Source: Leeuwenhoekiella blandensis MED217 (lineage in GTDB: Bacteria > Bacteroidota > Bacteroidia > Flavobacteriales > Flavobacteriaceae). Taken from it: a stretch of 64,000 nucleotides of DNA. The position numbers and the translations under genes are program-made. Below the pieces are notes generated by a model. The model was given only the letters and a program-made list of their open reading frames with translations, was not told the DNA's origin and did not search any database. Location: the NCBI RefSeq assembly GCF_000152985.1, contig NZ_CH672395.1, positions 3,321,823-3,385,822 on the forward strand, given 5' to 3'. Of the stretch, positions 36,477 to 46,060 are shown piece by piece (the stretch's first letter is position 1; the number at the start of each line of letters is the position of its first letter).

Positions 36477-37865
36477 TTATTGCCCGCGATAGTATACTAC
36501 CGTACTGATGGTTTTCAGCAAGATATTTAGATCAAGAAAGAGATTGCGGTGTTTGATATAGAATAGGTCGTACTGCAATTTTTCGAGCGTATCATCTACA
36601 GATTCGGCATACCGGCCGCGCACTTGTGCCCAACCTGTAAGTCCCGGCTTCACCGCGTGTCTGATCTCGTAAAACGGTATTTTTTCTGAAAGTTCTTTTA
36701 CAAAAACGGGACGTTCTGGCCGGGGACCAATAAGACTCATTTCGCCTTTTAAAATATTGATACATTGCGGAATTTCATCAATACGTAAATTGCGTAGAAT
36801 TTTACCAAAAGGAGTGATACGCCTGTCGGTTTTACTCGCATACTGCGCACCTCCTGCTTCGGCATCAACGATCATCGTACGCAATTTGATGATATTAAAC
36901 GGCTTCCCATTAAGTCCAACACGCTCTTGGGTGTAAAAAAGCGGACCGCGATTTGCGATTAAATTCCCGAGAAAGACAAGCGGAAAAATAAAAAGACTCA
37001 AAAAGACTACACATAATGCAAAAATCGCATTAAACAACCTGCTGATAAAAAGATAGAATCGGTTTTTATTGCTTCGGCTAAATGGGAAATATTTATAAAA
37101 ATCACGCTCTACGTGCTGCACCGGAACCCGATGTGTAATTTCTTCATAAACCTGAGTGTACTCCCGTATAGGAAAACCACGCTCCAACAACACAAGCAAC
37201 TTATTATACAGATCAACCCCAACCCCTTTCGCCGAACTTGCCACGACAATTTCAGAAACTGTATAGCGCTTGATGGCTTTGATCAAATTATGTACTTCGA
37301 TGGCTTTAAGTCGTTTATCAAAATCTTCGGGATGCACCTCATCGGTATTTACAAAACCGATCACGCGATAATTAGGGTCGGCTCTGTGTAAATTGGCCGC
37401 GATAAGGTTGATATCAAAGCTATTTCCCACTACTAAAATACGTTTATTAAAACGTGGGGCTGACACCAGTTTGATATAGGCATATCTCCAAAAGAGTATC
37501 CCTGCCACCATTGAACCAAAAAACATAAGTATTTGCAATCGGTTGTCTGGTAAAACCGGTGTGACAAATGGCGTTAGTATAAAAAACAAAACCGTTGTAG
37601 AAACGGTAAGTAGAACATTCTTGAGTGTCGTTTGAAAAGATGCAGCTTTTTGTAAATCATACAGCTCAAAAATCGCTGCAAAAACCGTGTAGTAAAGCCA
37701 TAATACTAAAATCCATCCCCACCTGCTATACCTGATCTTCAAATAATCAAAATGAAATAAACTGTAGACAAGAATAAGCATCAAGGTAATCGAAGCCAAA
37801 TCGAAGACGCGTAATAAAATTTTACGCTCAGAAATTTCAAAATGAATTTTGGGTATCCAAGACAT
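36477..37865 (-). CDS. Polyprenyl-phosphate sugar phosphotransferase (WcaJ/WbaP-like)
   Basis: About 462 residues. Four N-terminal membrane helices, a CoA-binding-like Rossmann domain (ILVVGNSFDINLIAANL) and the C-terminal bacterial sugar-transferase domain (KLRTMIVDAE, DEIPQCINILKGEMSLIGPRPE, KPGLTGWAQV). It would load the first sugar phosphate onto undecaprenyl phosphate and so start the polysaccharide. Start ATG at 37865 is preferred over an upstream TTG. It is the last gene of the minus-strand cluster. Confidence 0.92.
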   Translation of the reverse strand: MSWIPKIHFEISERKILLRVFDLASITLMLILVYSLFHFDYLKIRYSRWGWILVLWLYYTVFAAIFELYDLQKAASFQTTLKNVLLTVSTTVLFFILTPFVTPVLPDNRLQILMFFGSMVAGILFWRYAYIKLVSAPRFNKRILVVGNSFDINLIAANLHRADPNYRVIGFVNTDEVHPEDFDKRLKAIEVHNLIKAIKRYTVSEIVVASSAKGVGVDLYNKLLVLLERGFPIREYTQVYEEITHRVPVQHVERDFYKYFPFSRSNKNRFYLFISRLFNAIFALCVVFLSLFIFPLVFLGNLIANRGPLFYTQERVGLNGKPFNIIKLRTMIVDAEAGGAQYASKTDRRITPFGKILRNLRIDEIPQCINILKGEMSLIGPRPERPVFVKELSEKIPFYEIRHAVKPGLTGWAQVRGRYAESVDDTLEKLQYDLFYIKHRNLFLDLNILLKTISTVVYYRGQ

Positions 37866-37901
37866 GAAGGGGGCTGTTTGGTGCCTCAAATATAACCTAT
37901 T

Positions 37902-38915
37902 TTAAGACAATAACTTATGCCACTGTAATTTTACCTGTTTCCAGGCAAAACCTACAGCTGTTGCTCTTCCTGATTCAGAAAGACAATAAGCTAATTTTGG
38001 ATCACGCAATAAATGATTTATAGAATGAATAAATGCCTGCGCATCTCCGTCAGGAACAAGAAGTCCGTTCTCCTGATGACGGATTAAATAAGGAATCCCA
38101 CCTACTTCAGTAGAAATGACCGGTAGTCCTAGCACCATAGCTTCAATAAGACTTACCGGTGTATTGTCGTAATGTGTCGTATTGATAAAGATATCATATT
38201 CCGCAGCCATAGAACACCAAGCTTCACGGGATAATTTTCCCGGAAACTGCACCTGAACACCAAGTTTTTCAGCGTGTTCTTTACACTTTTTTAGCGATCC
38301 ATCCTTATCAGGACCTATCATACACAGCTGGGCTTCAGGATACTGTTGCTTTAGTTTATGAACTAATTCTACCGCCAAAATGGGATTATAGATCTCTGCA
38401 AAGGAACGCACCCATAGCAATTTGGGCTTAAGATTAGACCGCTGCTTAAATTCATATAAACTTAAATCAATAGCATTGGGAATTAATTTGACATTCTGAT
38501 AAGCCTTTTCTTGAAAACTTCGTTTGAGATATAAAGAGGGTGCTACATTAGTATAGGACTTCCCAAATATACGTCTGGATGCTTTCGGGCTTTTTTCTAA
38601 GCGTTGCGGAAGATTTCCACCGTGAAGAATAGGAATATACTTTAAGCTGAATAATTTACAAAGACGAGCCGCGAGATAGGCATACCAAAAGCTTTGCGTA
38701 CTATAGGTGTCGATCAAAACATAATCAGCCCAATGACGACTTTTGAACACCTCAACCAGCATATCAAAAAGCCTAAGAAATTTAGAACTTTTGCTACTTG
38801 CATAACGTAACGAAAACCTCTCTTGCTCCAGCCTCAACCCCAAAGTATCGACACCTGTTGGGGTATAGCCTTTATGGGCTAATTTGTTGCCGAGATAAAG
38901 TATTTTTTTTCTCAT
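37902..38915 (-). CDS. GT4 family glycosyltransferase
   Basis: 337 residues, GT-B fold. The N-terminal domain has YLGNKLAHKGYTPTGVD, the nucleotide-sugar side has a KLLWVRSFAEIYNP start strand, and the C-terminal donor site has NTPVSLIEAMVLGLPVIST. The sugar is not predictable. Its start overlaps the end of the O-antigen ligase-like gene by 44 bases, so translation is probably coupled. Confidence 0.88.
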   Translation of the reverse strand: MRKKILYLGNKLAHKGYTPTGVDTLGLRLEQERFSLRYASSKSSKFLRLFDMLVEVFKSRHWADYVLIDTYSTQSFWYAYLAARLCKLFSLKYIPILHGGNLPQRLEKSPKASRRIFGKSYTNVAPSLYLKRSFQEKAYQNVKLIPNAIDLSLYEFKQRSNLKPKLLWVRSFAEIYNPILAVELVHKLKQQYPEAQLCMIGPDKDGSLKKCKEHAEKLGVQVQFPGKLSREAWCSMAAEYDIFINTTHYDNTPVSLIEAMVLGLPVISTEVGGIPYLIRHQENGLLVPDGDAQAFIHSINHLLRDPKLAYCLSESGRATAVGFAWKQVKLQWHKLLS

Positions 38916-40242
38916 TAATTACGTTTAAAAGCGCCAGCGCGTAAATAAATGCCGGAGCCGCGACCCGCATAGAGGAATGATTTATGGTCAAAAACCAAAA
39001 TCCATAAAAAGAATAGAACAAATAATTGTTTCTATTTCCTATTCTAAAAAACAATGGGGTTAATACTAAAATAAAAAGAGCAAGTAACCCAAACACGCCA
39101 TGTTCTGACAACAGCCTACTGATCTCATTGTGAGAAGCAGCCAGTATATCGAGTTTTTCTTCGCGGTATTCTTTAGTCTTCCCTACACCGATCCCTAGTA
39201 TTGGGTTGTTGACAAAAAACGTGAGTTCTGAAGTAATAAGTTCTTCTCTTCCTGTAGACAGATCTTCTTTAATGCGTCCTGCTGCATCCTTGTTGGCATA
39301 ACGCAAATCGATAAGCCCCATCGTGCGGACGGAGGAGATCAACCAAGTGATGGCGATTGCGCCTCCGATGATCACTAAGTAAAATGAAATAGCATTTCGC
39401 TTTCTCCCGGAAACCCCTTGAAAATACATCACGATAAAAGCGATACTTATAAGCGCAGCCGTTAACACACCGCCTCGAGAAAAAGTGATAATTCCACGAT
39501 AGGCCAAAAACATAAGCAATCCAAGATTGATAAAAAAGATGAGCTTATTGCGGCTGTTGACAAAGAGTTGAACGACTAAGGCAAACATTCCAATACCTAG
39601 GGCGGTGGACACTTGGTTAGGACCATACCCCCCGGAAAGTGCAAAATTAGATTGCGTTCCGTTAAGTACGTCCCGGGTATCGGGTGTAAAGAATAATAAA
39701 TAGATCGAAAGTGCGATCACGGGCATTAAAAGACACCAAACCACATTATGCAACTGTTTACGGGTAATTCTACGGTCATAGCAATACAGCGCGGAAATCC
39801 CCAAACAAAATGGACCACTTAAATTGAAAATAACAGCCTTCCGCACATTCGTATCAAAATTCAGGGTTTCGGCAGCATAGATAACCCCCGGAATAAGCAA
39901 GATTAAATAGAGCCAGTAGGGTGCTGATTTCCGCGAAGTTCCACTAAAAAACAAGCCGATAAGAATGAAACAGATCACAGAATACTTCCCCGCTTCCCAA
40001 GGAATAATACTCCCACCGGTCATTCTAAAAAACACCTCACCTGCAGTCATATAAGCTGCCGCAAGTAAAGCCTGATTATTTTTATTTTTTGTCTGAAATG
40101 TCCATATCACAAAAAAAACGATAGACCCTAGAAAATAGAACAAACCTAAAAACCGAAATAAATAGATTGCAAAGCCTATAGCAGCATGAAGCCCTATAAG
40201 TTGCAAATACCGCTTATTATAGTTTTTAAATAATTTGATCAT
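38872..40242 (-). CDS. O-antigen ligase/polymerase-like membrane protein (Wzy/WaaL type)
   Basis: About 456 residues and at least ten membrane helices. The Wzy_C/ligase signature is the extracytoplasmic loop with NNPILGIGVGKTKEYREE and SHNEISRLLSEHGVFGL. It either polymerises repeat units or ligates the finished glycan to a lipid. Start ATG at 40242 (MIKLFKNYNKRY) is preferred to the TTG three codons upstream; it overlaps the GT4 gene before it by 17 bases. Confidence 0.87.
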   Translation of the reverse strand: MIKLFKNYNKRYLQLIGLHAAIGFAIYLFRFLGLFYFLGSIVFFVIWTFQTKNKNNQALLAAAYMTAGEVFFRMTGGSIIPWEAGKYSVICFILIGLFFSGTSRKSAPYWLYLILLIPGVIYAAETLNFDTNVRKAVIFNLSGPFCLGISALYCYDRRITRKQLHNVVWCLLMPVIALSIYLLFFTPDTRDVLNGTQSNFALSGGYGPNQVSTALGIGMFALVVQLFVNSRNKLIFFINLGLLMFLAYRGIITFSRGGVLTAALISIAFIVMYFQGVSGRKRNAISFYLVIIGGAIAITWLISSVRTMGLIDLRYANKDAAGRIKEDLSTGREELITSELTFFVNNPILGIGVGKTKEYREEKLDILAASHNEISRLLSEHGVFGLLALFILVLTPLFFRIGNRNNYLFYSFYGFWFLTINHSSMRVAAPAFIYALALLNVINEKKNTLSRQQISP

Positions 40243-41296
40243 ATATACCAATTACCTTCTTTACGATCTCCTGTGCGCCGTAGTGCTCTAGAACGCGTTT
40301 CTGAAAATGTATTGCATTGATTTCCGCTTCGTTTTTAGTATCCCTTAAACTCAGCAGCGCCGAAGTTAAAATTTCCGTATCATTCGCAGGAACACAAGAT
40401 CCAAAACCGGCGAGCACTTCCTTGCACTGCCCCACATCTGTTGCTACTATGAGAAGTCCGGCTTGCCCATACTCTAACAATGCTAGAGGTAAGCCTTCTG
40501 AAGCTGAAGCGAGTACCCCGATATCGAAATGCGGTAAAATCGCCGACATTTTTAAATAAACCCCGTGATAGAAAACCGACTTTTTAACGGGGAATTGTGC
40601 GATGCGTGCTAAAAGCGAAGTTGCGTAGGAAGTGTTTGGTGCCTCTCCAAATAAATGCAAGGTATACTCAGAATCTGTTTCAAGTAACTTTTCAAAAGCA
40701 TCTAAGAGCAAATGATGATTTTTTTGCCCTCGCAAATTAGCAACACAAACAATTCGCTTCCCTTTAATTCCTGCAAACTTCTTGGAGCTTTCTAAAGGAA
40801 ATGCCTCTGCAATGAAATTACGCACATAGAAAGCATTACTAACTTTTAATGTACGTTGTGCCCAAAGTTTTAAATTCTCATTTACCGCAAAAACAGCATC
40901 AAAAGTTTTACTGCTCCATTTTAAAAATCCAACAGCTCGGTTTTCTAAATACTCACTATTCCCGTAATGATCGTGCCAAATCAATTTAAGTCCCGGGGTG
41001 ATCATTTTAACTAAAGAAGCTATAAAATAACTGCTTCCGTGGGCTTGAAGGATTTGAATTTTATGCTCTCTTATAAAACGTCTCAACCGAAGCAGTGCAG
41101 CTATATCTACAGTTTTTGTTCGCTTTAAAAATAAATACGGCACCTCATCACACAACAATTCCTTTAGCGCACCCTCCTTTCGTGTAACCCCTAAAGCTGA
41201 AAACTCTATACAGTCATACAAGGCATTGGCATAATTGACCGCCACGCGTTCGGCACCACCGGTATCTAGACTGTCTATGAGTTGTAAAATACGCAC
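40226..41296 (-). CDS. GT4 family glycosyltransferase
   Basis: 356 residues beginning RILQLIDSLDTGGAERVAVNYANAL, the classic GT4 glycine-rich acceptor-side loop. The donor domain starts near KRIVCVANLRGQKNH, and the conserved ASEGLPLALLEYGQAGLLIVAT is near 270. The start is GTG at 41296, four bases after the stop of the gene before it. The sugar is not predictable. Confidence 0.9.
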   Translation of the reverse strand: MRILQLIDSLDTGGAERVAVNYANALYDCIEFSALGVTRKEGALKELLCDEVPYLFLKRTKTVDIAALLRLRRFIREHKIQILQAHGSSYFIASLVKMITPGLKLIWHDHYGNSEYLENRAVGFLKWSSKTFDAVFAVNENLKLWAQRTLKVSNAFYVRNFIAEAFPLESSKKFAGIKGKRIVCVANLRGQKNHHLLLDAFEKLLETDSEYTLHLFGEAPNTSYATSLLARIAQFPVKKSVFYHGVYLKMSAILPHFDIGVLASASEGLPLALLEYGQAGLLIVATDVGQCKEVLAGFGSCVPANDTEILTSALLSLRDTKNEAEINAIHFQKRVLEHYGAQEIVKKVIGIYDQII

Positions 41297-41299
41297 GGT

Positions 41300-42412
41300 T
41301 TACAGGAGCTTTTTAAGTTCAGCTTCAAACAAATCTAAAGTATACGTACGTGACCATATGGAAGCTTTTTGTGCCATGTATCTCAGTCGGGCTTTATCCT
41401 TTAAAAGTGCTTCTAATTTGGTTATATCAGATTCAAGCTCAGCGTTGACCAAAACACCGCGATCACCATGGTCCAACATCCACGGCACGCAAGAAATTGA
41501 AGTAGCTATAGGAATAACACCCCACCACATGGCTTCTGCAATGGCTTTTGGCCAGCCTTCGCTTTTAGAAGGAAGTATTAAAAAATGACTTTTCGTGTAG
41601 GCTTCACCTAGCACAGAAGCGGATTGATTTCCGTGAAGAAAAGCACTTTTTTCTAGATGCTGCTCCGTGATAAAATCGAGAAGCATTTCCTTTAAGGGTC
41701 CGTCACCATAAAAATGAAGTTCTGCCGGAAAACCTTTGGAGATGAGTTCGTTTACTAGCTCTAAAGCATACAACGGTCGCTTACCCGGAACCAAAGATCC
41801 TACAAAGAGAAAACGCAAAGGCAAATCATATTTACGCTGAGGAAGCGCTTTCTTATCGGCTTCGGTATAGGTCGCGGTAAAAAAGGACTTAATATTTTTG
41901 CTTTGATGAGGCCAATCTCCGTAAACCAAAACCTGCATATTTTTGGTCAAAAAACGGTTGCTTAATATCCATTTTTGCAGATTATAACTCCAGGGCTGCT
42001 TCGCCTTAGGATCCCAGTTTCCCGCATACTTTGCCGTCTTTGTCTTCTTTGGAAAAAATAGCTGAACAAGTGCACCGAGCAAACCCATATTTCCGGGACA
42101 ACGCAGATGAATGTGATCTGCACCCGACATTGCCCAATAAATTTTCTTAATTATTACCGGCAGCACCAAAAGTGCTCGCCCTACCTGAGCAATACCGGTA
42201 ATGTCAAACGAAGGGACTTTGATCAATCGTAAACTTTTAGCTTTATAAGCTAAGTCTATACTTCCAGGATTTTTTGAGCTGAACGTACCTACTACATCAA
42301 CTTCATCTACGTCTTTGAACCACAAATTCATTTCACGAACATATGGGCCATAGGAATAAAAATCTCCATCCTTTTCAAAATGCTCAATATGTGTAATTAC
42401 TGCAAATTTCAT
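41300..42412 (-). CDS. GT4 family glycosyltransferase
   Basis: 370 residues. The N-terminal domain is less typical (MKFAVITHIEHFEKDGDFYSYGPYVREMN). The GT4 donor domain has RFLFVGSLVPGKRP and PSKSEGWPKAIAEAMWWGVIPIAT. ATGA overlap with the upstream GT2 gene shows coupling. The substrate is unknown. Confidence 0.87.
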   Translation of the reverse strand: MKFAVITHIEHFEKDGDFYSYGPYVREMNLWFKDVDEVDVVGTFSSKNPGSIDLAYKAKSLRLIKVPSFDITGIAQVGRALLVLPVIIKKIYWAMSGADHIHLRCPGNMGLLGALVQLFFPKKTKTAKYAGNWDPKAKQPWSYNLQKWILSNRFLTKNMQVLVYGDWPHQSKNIKSFFTATYTEADKKALPQRKYDLPLRFLFVGSLVPGKRPLYALELVNELISKGFPAELHFYGDGPLKEMLLDFITEQHLEKSAFLHGNQSASVLGEAYTKSHFLILPSKSEGWPKAIAEAMWWGVIPIATSISCVPWMLDHGDRGVLVNAELESDITKLEALLKDKARLRYMAQKASIWSRTYTLDLFEAELKKLL

Positions 42413-43404
42413 TGAGGCTTTGGCTTATTAAAAAGCAAACTCCACCATCCCGCGACCCTACCAGCAGCTTCATTAAATGCTCCTTTTTTATCTACAGCTG
42501 TAAGCACATTTGTAACTCTAATGAGAGTAAGTAATAATGCAGTCGCATTCCATTTAAAGCGTGCTTTTAAATTCGGATTTGGATATTTAACCCGCCACAC
42601 ATACCAACCATTTCGAATCACCATTTTCCCGTATTTATAGAGATCAGGCCTTCCTGAAGGATCGTGATAATGTGACAATTGTGCCCTGGTGTTGATCCAC
42701 AAAGAACCCAACTTCGAAGCTCTCAAGCTAAAATCGGCATCTTCATACAAGCCATAACCTTCAAAATAGCTGGAAAAACTAAGTTTCTCAAACAAGGATT
42801 TCCTATAAGCTGCCACACCTCCCATTAGTTGCTCTACTGGGTATGTTTTTCCGGAAGGGGGTAAAAAACTAATAGATCGTCCATGTCCAAAATTAGGCAT
42901 AAATCCGGGAGCAGCATCAGGCTGTAATCCAAATAACGCACGCAATTGAAACCGACTACCTTCTTTCCGTTGATACCCATCAAAACCAAACCAACTTGCT
43001 CGTGGCTCATTTTGATCGGATTCCCAAGCTACTTCATTGATAATATAACCTCCCACCCCAACAGCATTAGGTTTTTCATGAAAAGTATGAAGAATTTGCT
43101 CAAAATAATCAGGCTCAAGGACCACATCATCATCCAAGAAACACACAATTTCAGACTTGGGATTAAGCTTCTCTATCCCAAAATTCCGCTGAAGGGTAAG
43201 TCCACGATCCTGCTTTTCAACCTTAAAATACTTTAGATTTTTAATAACCTCCTTTATAAGCACATTTTCAGTTTGGTTATCTATCGAACCATCGATCACT
43301 AAGATTTCATCGGGATAAAGCCTCTGCTTTTGAACCGATTTTAACAAGGTTACTAATGCTTGTGAGCGCTGATAGGTGCATATAATTAAGGAAAAAATGG
43401 GCAT
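42409..43404 (-). CDS. GT2 family glycosyltransferase
   Basis: 331 residues, GT-A fold: FSLIICTYQRSQALVTLL at the start, LVIDGS at the second strand, and the metal-binding CFLDDDVVLEPDYF near 95. GYGLYEDADFSLRA near 220 is the acceptor-side acidic motif typical of rhamnosyltransferase-like GT2 enzymes. Starts 11 bases after the upstream gene. Confidence 0.89.
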   Translation of the reverse strand: MPIFSLIICTYQRSQALVTLLKSVQKQRLYPDEILVIDGSIDNQTENVLIKEVIKNLKYFKVEKQDRGLTLQRNFGIEKLNPKSEIVCFLDDDVVLEPDYFEQILHTFHEKPNAVGVGGYIINEVAWESDQNEPRASWFGFDGYQRKEGSRFQLRALFGLQPDAAPGFMPNFGHGRSISFLPPSGKTYPVEQLMGGVAAYRKSLFEKLSFSSYFEGYGLYEDADFSLRASKLGSLWINTRAQLSHYHDPSGRPDLYKYGKMVIRNGWYVWRVKYPNPNLKARFKWNATALLLTLIRVTNVLTAVDKKGAFNEAAGRVAGWWSLLFNKPKPQ

Positions 43405-43415
43405 AAACTAAAAGG

Positions 43416-44924
43416 CTATTTATAACGTTCTCCAAGTGCGATCAAGCGTTGTGCATACCATTTCGAAAGTCTATACTGCTTCAACTTCTTTGGAACATTA
43501 AGCAACCGCTTCAGTACTAAATAGGATTTACCATTAACCAAATTCAATATAAAATGCTTGTATTTATATTCTTTCTGCTGACTTGGAGTAAAATGCTTTA
43601 AGGTATAATAGAGTATTGTTGGACTTGGCACAGGTTTTAACATTCCTACAGGTGCATTCAACTCCCAAGGTTTTGAAGTTGGTTTTTCTTGCCCCCAAAA
43701 TCTATATCCACCCGCTGGTGGCTTTAAGTGCAAATTAACCGAAAACGGATTATACATTACTACAGCTCCTTCTTTTAATAGACGCAGGCCAAAATCGCTA
43801 TCCTCTCCGTACCCACCATCATAGTTAACATCATTCCCGATCAGCTTTTTGACCCATTGCATTCTTACACAACTATTAGCATTACTAAATTGATGCGCTA
43901 CTCCGGCTTTTTGCAAACTTGTTGGAGACCGTTTTAAAAAAGCATCCAAATCAGTCAAATCATTTGTATAATGCGCAGCCCTAATATCTCTTCCATTACA
44001 AGCATCTGCCTGATAGGTTTCTAAAAAACGAATATGATTTTCAACAAAATCCGGAGGTATTCTAATATCATCATCTCCAAAAATGATATAATCCCCTTTA
44101 CAATATTCTAAAGCCTCATTACGAGCACGACAACTCCCGGTAGATTCTTGCCAAATTAATTGGAATTCATACGGTAAGTCTAGATTATAAAGGGCTACAT
44201 TTCTGAATTCTTCTGGAGTTGCATCTATTACAATGACTTTTATAGGTAAAATACTTTGCGCTGCATAATCCTTTAAAAGCTGTACAGTATATTCCTGTCG
44301 AAACATAGTAGGGATTACCACAGAAACTTTGGGAGCCTCTATAGTGACTAAAGTTTTTAAAGGCAATGTTACTAAGTTCGATGTAGCTGATTGATGGGTA
44401 GCGGATTCAATAAAATAATACAGCTCAGAAAACCACTTAGAAAGAGGCTGCCTGAGCATCATATAAATACTATGCCCAGTTTTGAAATGTTTACGATAAA
44501 ATGCATACCTGTCTTCAGTCTCAATGTTTGCGCTATTTGCACTTAATGCGTATAAGCCTTTGACGTAAATGGGAACTCCCCCAAGTTCTCTTAAAAGCGT
44601 GTAGCCAAGATCAATCCCTTGCATTATTTCGCTATTATACCGTGCATCAAAGCCATTAAGCAACTTCCAAACGTTCTCTCGAATTACAAAACAGCTTGCA
44701 TTTACGCGCCAATTTATACAACTCGTAGTATTTTCAAAATCATTGATAAACCACCAGAATGTAGCTGTTTGATAAACGATTTCCGGGAAACAATTTTTAA
44801 AACCTTGATCATAACTGGAATGCCAAAGATCCCCTGGTCCCTTAGCCAACTGATCTAGCATATTTAAATCAGGAGCACCCGTGTATAACAAGATTTCTCC
44901 TGTATCAGTTATATAGCGATTCAT
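43416..44924 (-). CDS. Two-part GT2 glycosyltransferase
   Basis: 502 residues. The C-terminal 300 residues are a full GT2 domain (KVSVVIPTMFRQEYTVQLL, FGDDDIRIPPDF, GGYGEDSDFGLRLL). The first 190 residues look like the C-terminal half of another GT2/galactosyltransferase (CINWRVNASCFVIRENVWKLLNGFD, QGIDLGYTLL) without its nucleotide-binding half. Either a fusion, a truncated bifunctional enzyme, or a domain kept for acceptor binding. ATGA overlap with the preceding GT4 gene. Confidence 0.82.
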   Translation of the reverse strand: MNRYITDTGEILLYTGAPDLNMLDQLAKGPGDLWHSSYDQGFKNCFPEIVYQTATFWWFINDFENTTSCINWRVNASCFVIRENVWKLLNGFDARYNSEIMQGIDLGYTLLRELGGVPIYVKGLYALSANSANIETEDRYAFYRKHFKTGHSIYMMLRQPLSKWFSELYYFIESATHQSATSNLVTLPLKTLVTIEAPKVSVVIPTMFRQEYTVQLLKDYAAQSILPIKVIVIDATPEEFRNVALYNLDLPYEFQLIWQESTGSCRARNEALEYCKGDYIIFGDDDIRIPPDFVENHIRFLETYQADACNGRDIRAAHYTNDLTDLDAFLKRSPTSLQKAGVAHQFSNANSCVRMQWVKKLIGNDVNYDGGYGEDSDFGLRLLKEGAVVMYNPFSVNLHLKPPAGGYRFWGQEKPTSKPWELNAPVGMLKPVPSPTILYYTLKHFTPSQQKEYKYKHFILNLVNGKSYLVLKRLLNVPKKLKQYRLSKWYAQRLIALGERYK

Positions 44925-46060
44925 TCGTTGATAACAGTTTTATAAAATGCTACATTTTGTTCTACCACAACCTCAGTCGCAAAATTCAGTTTCAGATGTG
45001 CTCGTGCTTTCTTACCCATTTTTAAACGAAGTTTGGAATTTTCTAACAGTTCCTGAATGCTATTGGCAAACTGTTGATGTTCTTTTGGATTTACCGTATA
45101 CCCGGTTTCACCATCGATCATCACCTCGTTTGCCCAACCAATATCAGAAGTTACAAGTGCCTTTTCCATCGCCATGGCTTCAATCCAGGTCATGGGTAAG
45201 GCTTCAGCAAAACTAGGTAGCACAACCACACTAGCTCGTGCAAGTTCATGTTCAATTTCAGCATAGGGCAATACTCCCACAAACTGCACTTGACTATGAT
45301 ATTCCGCCTGAAGCTGTTCTAAAAAAAGAGTTTTAGTAGAACGGTTCACTAGTACATCGATTGTATCTTTTCCTGCTAAAATGAGTTTGACCGCTTTAGT
45401 CTTTTGAAAAAGCAAATTGCAAATTTTTGCCAATTCCAACACTCCTTTCTTACGAATCAAGGTTCCAAAATATAGGATTCGATGAGCTTCAGCCTCAACT
45501 TTTGAAGGCTTAAAGAGTTCTGTGTCGATTGAATTAGGAATTACTTGTATTTCCTTTTTCAGTCCAAAAATTTCTTTGGTCAGTTTTGCGGTAAAAGCAC
45601 TTACTGCAAGAATATGATCGGCATTTTTAAGTGCTAGTTGTTCAAACCAGCGATTCTTAGTTTTTTGTGTGCGTTGCTCCAAATGACAAAAATAGGCATC
45701 GGTCCCATGAAGTCGAATAACCAACGGACATTTAAAACGCATCAAAGCCGTAATTCCGGTCCAATCCGGTGCTTCGAGAACATTTATTCCCTCTAGAAGA
45801 ATAAATTTATTAATATAACGCTGTAAAAATTTACGATGCAAATACCAGCCTGCAAGTTTATACTTCCGCTTAGCGATGCTGTGAATTTTGATTCCCTGAT
45901 CTTCAAATTCCCTATCTTCCGCCTGACTGTACACAAAAACCGTAACGCGTTCCCCGGCCTGAATCAAACTTGCTGCCAGATTTTTAATACTGCTTCCTAA
46001 ACCGGCAGACCCCTTAAGATCTTTATGAGGGTACTCGGGTGTTAAAAAAGCAATGTGCAT
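44921..46060 (-). CDS. GT4 family glycosyltransferase
   Basis: 379 residues. FLTPEYPHKDLKGSAGLGSSIKNLA at the start and RLHGTDAYFC near 120 mark the acceptor domain; RILYFGTLIRKKGVLELAK and PSFAEALPMTWIEAMAMEKALVTSD mark the donor domain. Start overlaps the preceding stop by one base (TGATG). The sugar is not predictable. Confidence 0.9.
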   Translation of the reverse strand: MHIAFLTPEYPHKDLKGSAGLGSSIKNLAASLIQAGERVTVFVYSQAEDREFEDQGIKIHSIAKRKYKLAGWYLHRKFLQRYINKFILLEGINVLEAPDWTGITALMRFKCPLVIRLHGTDAYFCHLEQRTQKTKNRWFEQLALKNADHILAVSAFTAKLTKEIFGLKKEIQVIPNSIDTELFKPSKVEAEAHRILYFGTLIRKKGVLELAKICNLLFQKTKAVKLILAGKDTIDVLVNRSTKTLFLEQLQAEYHSQVQFVGVLPYAEIEHELARASVVVLPSFAEALPMTWIEAMAMEKALVTSDIGWANEVMIDGETGYTVNPKEHQQFANSIQELLENSKLRLKMGKKARAHLKLNFATEVVVEQNVAFYKTVINE

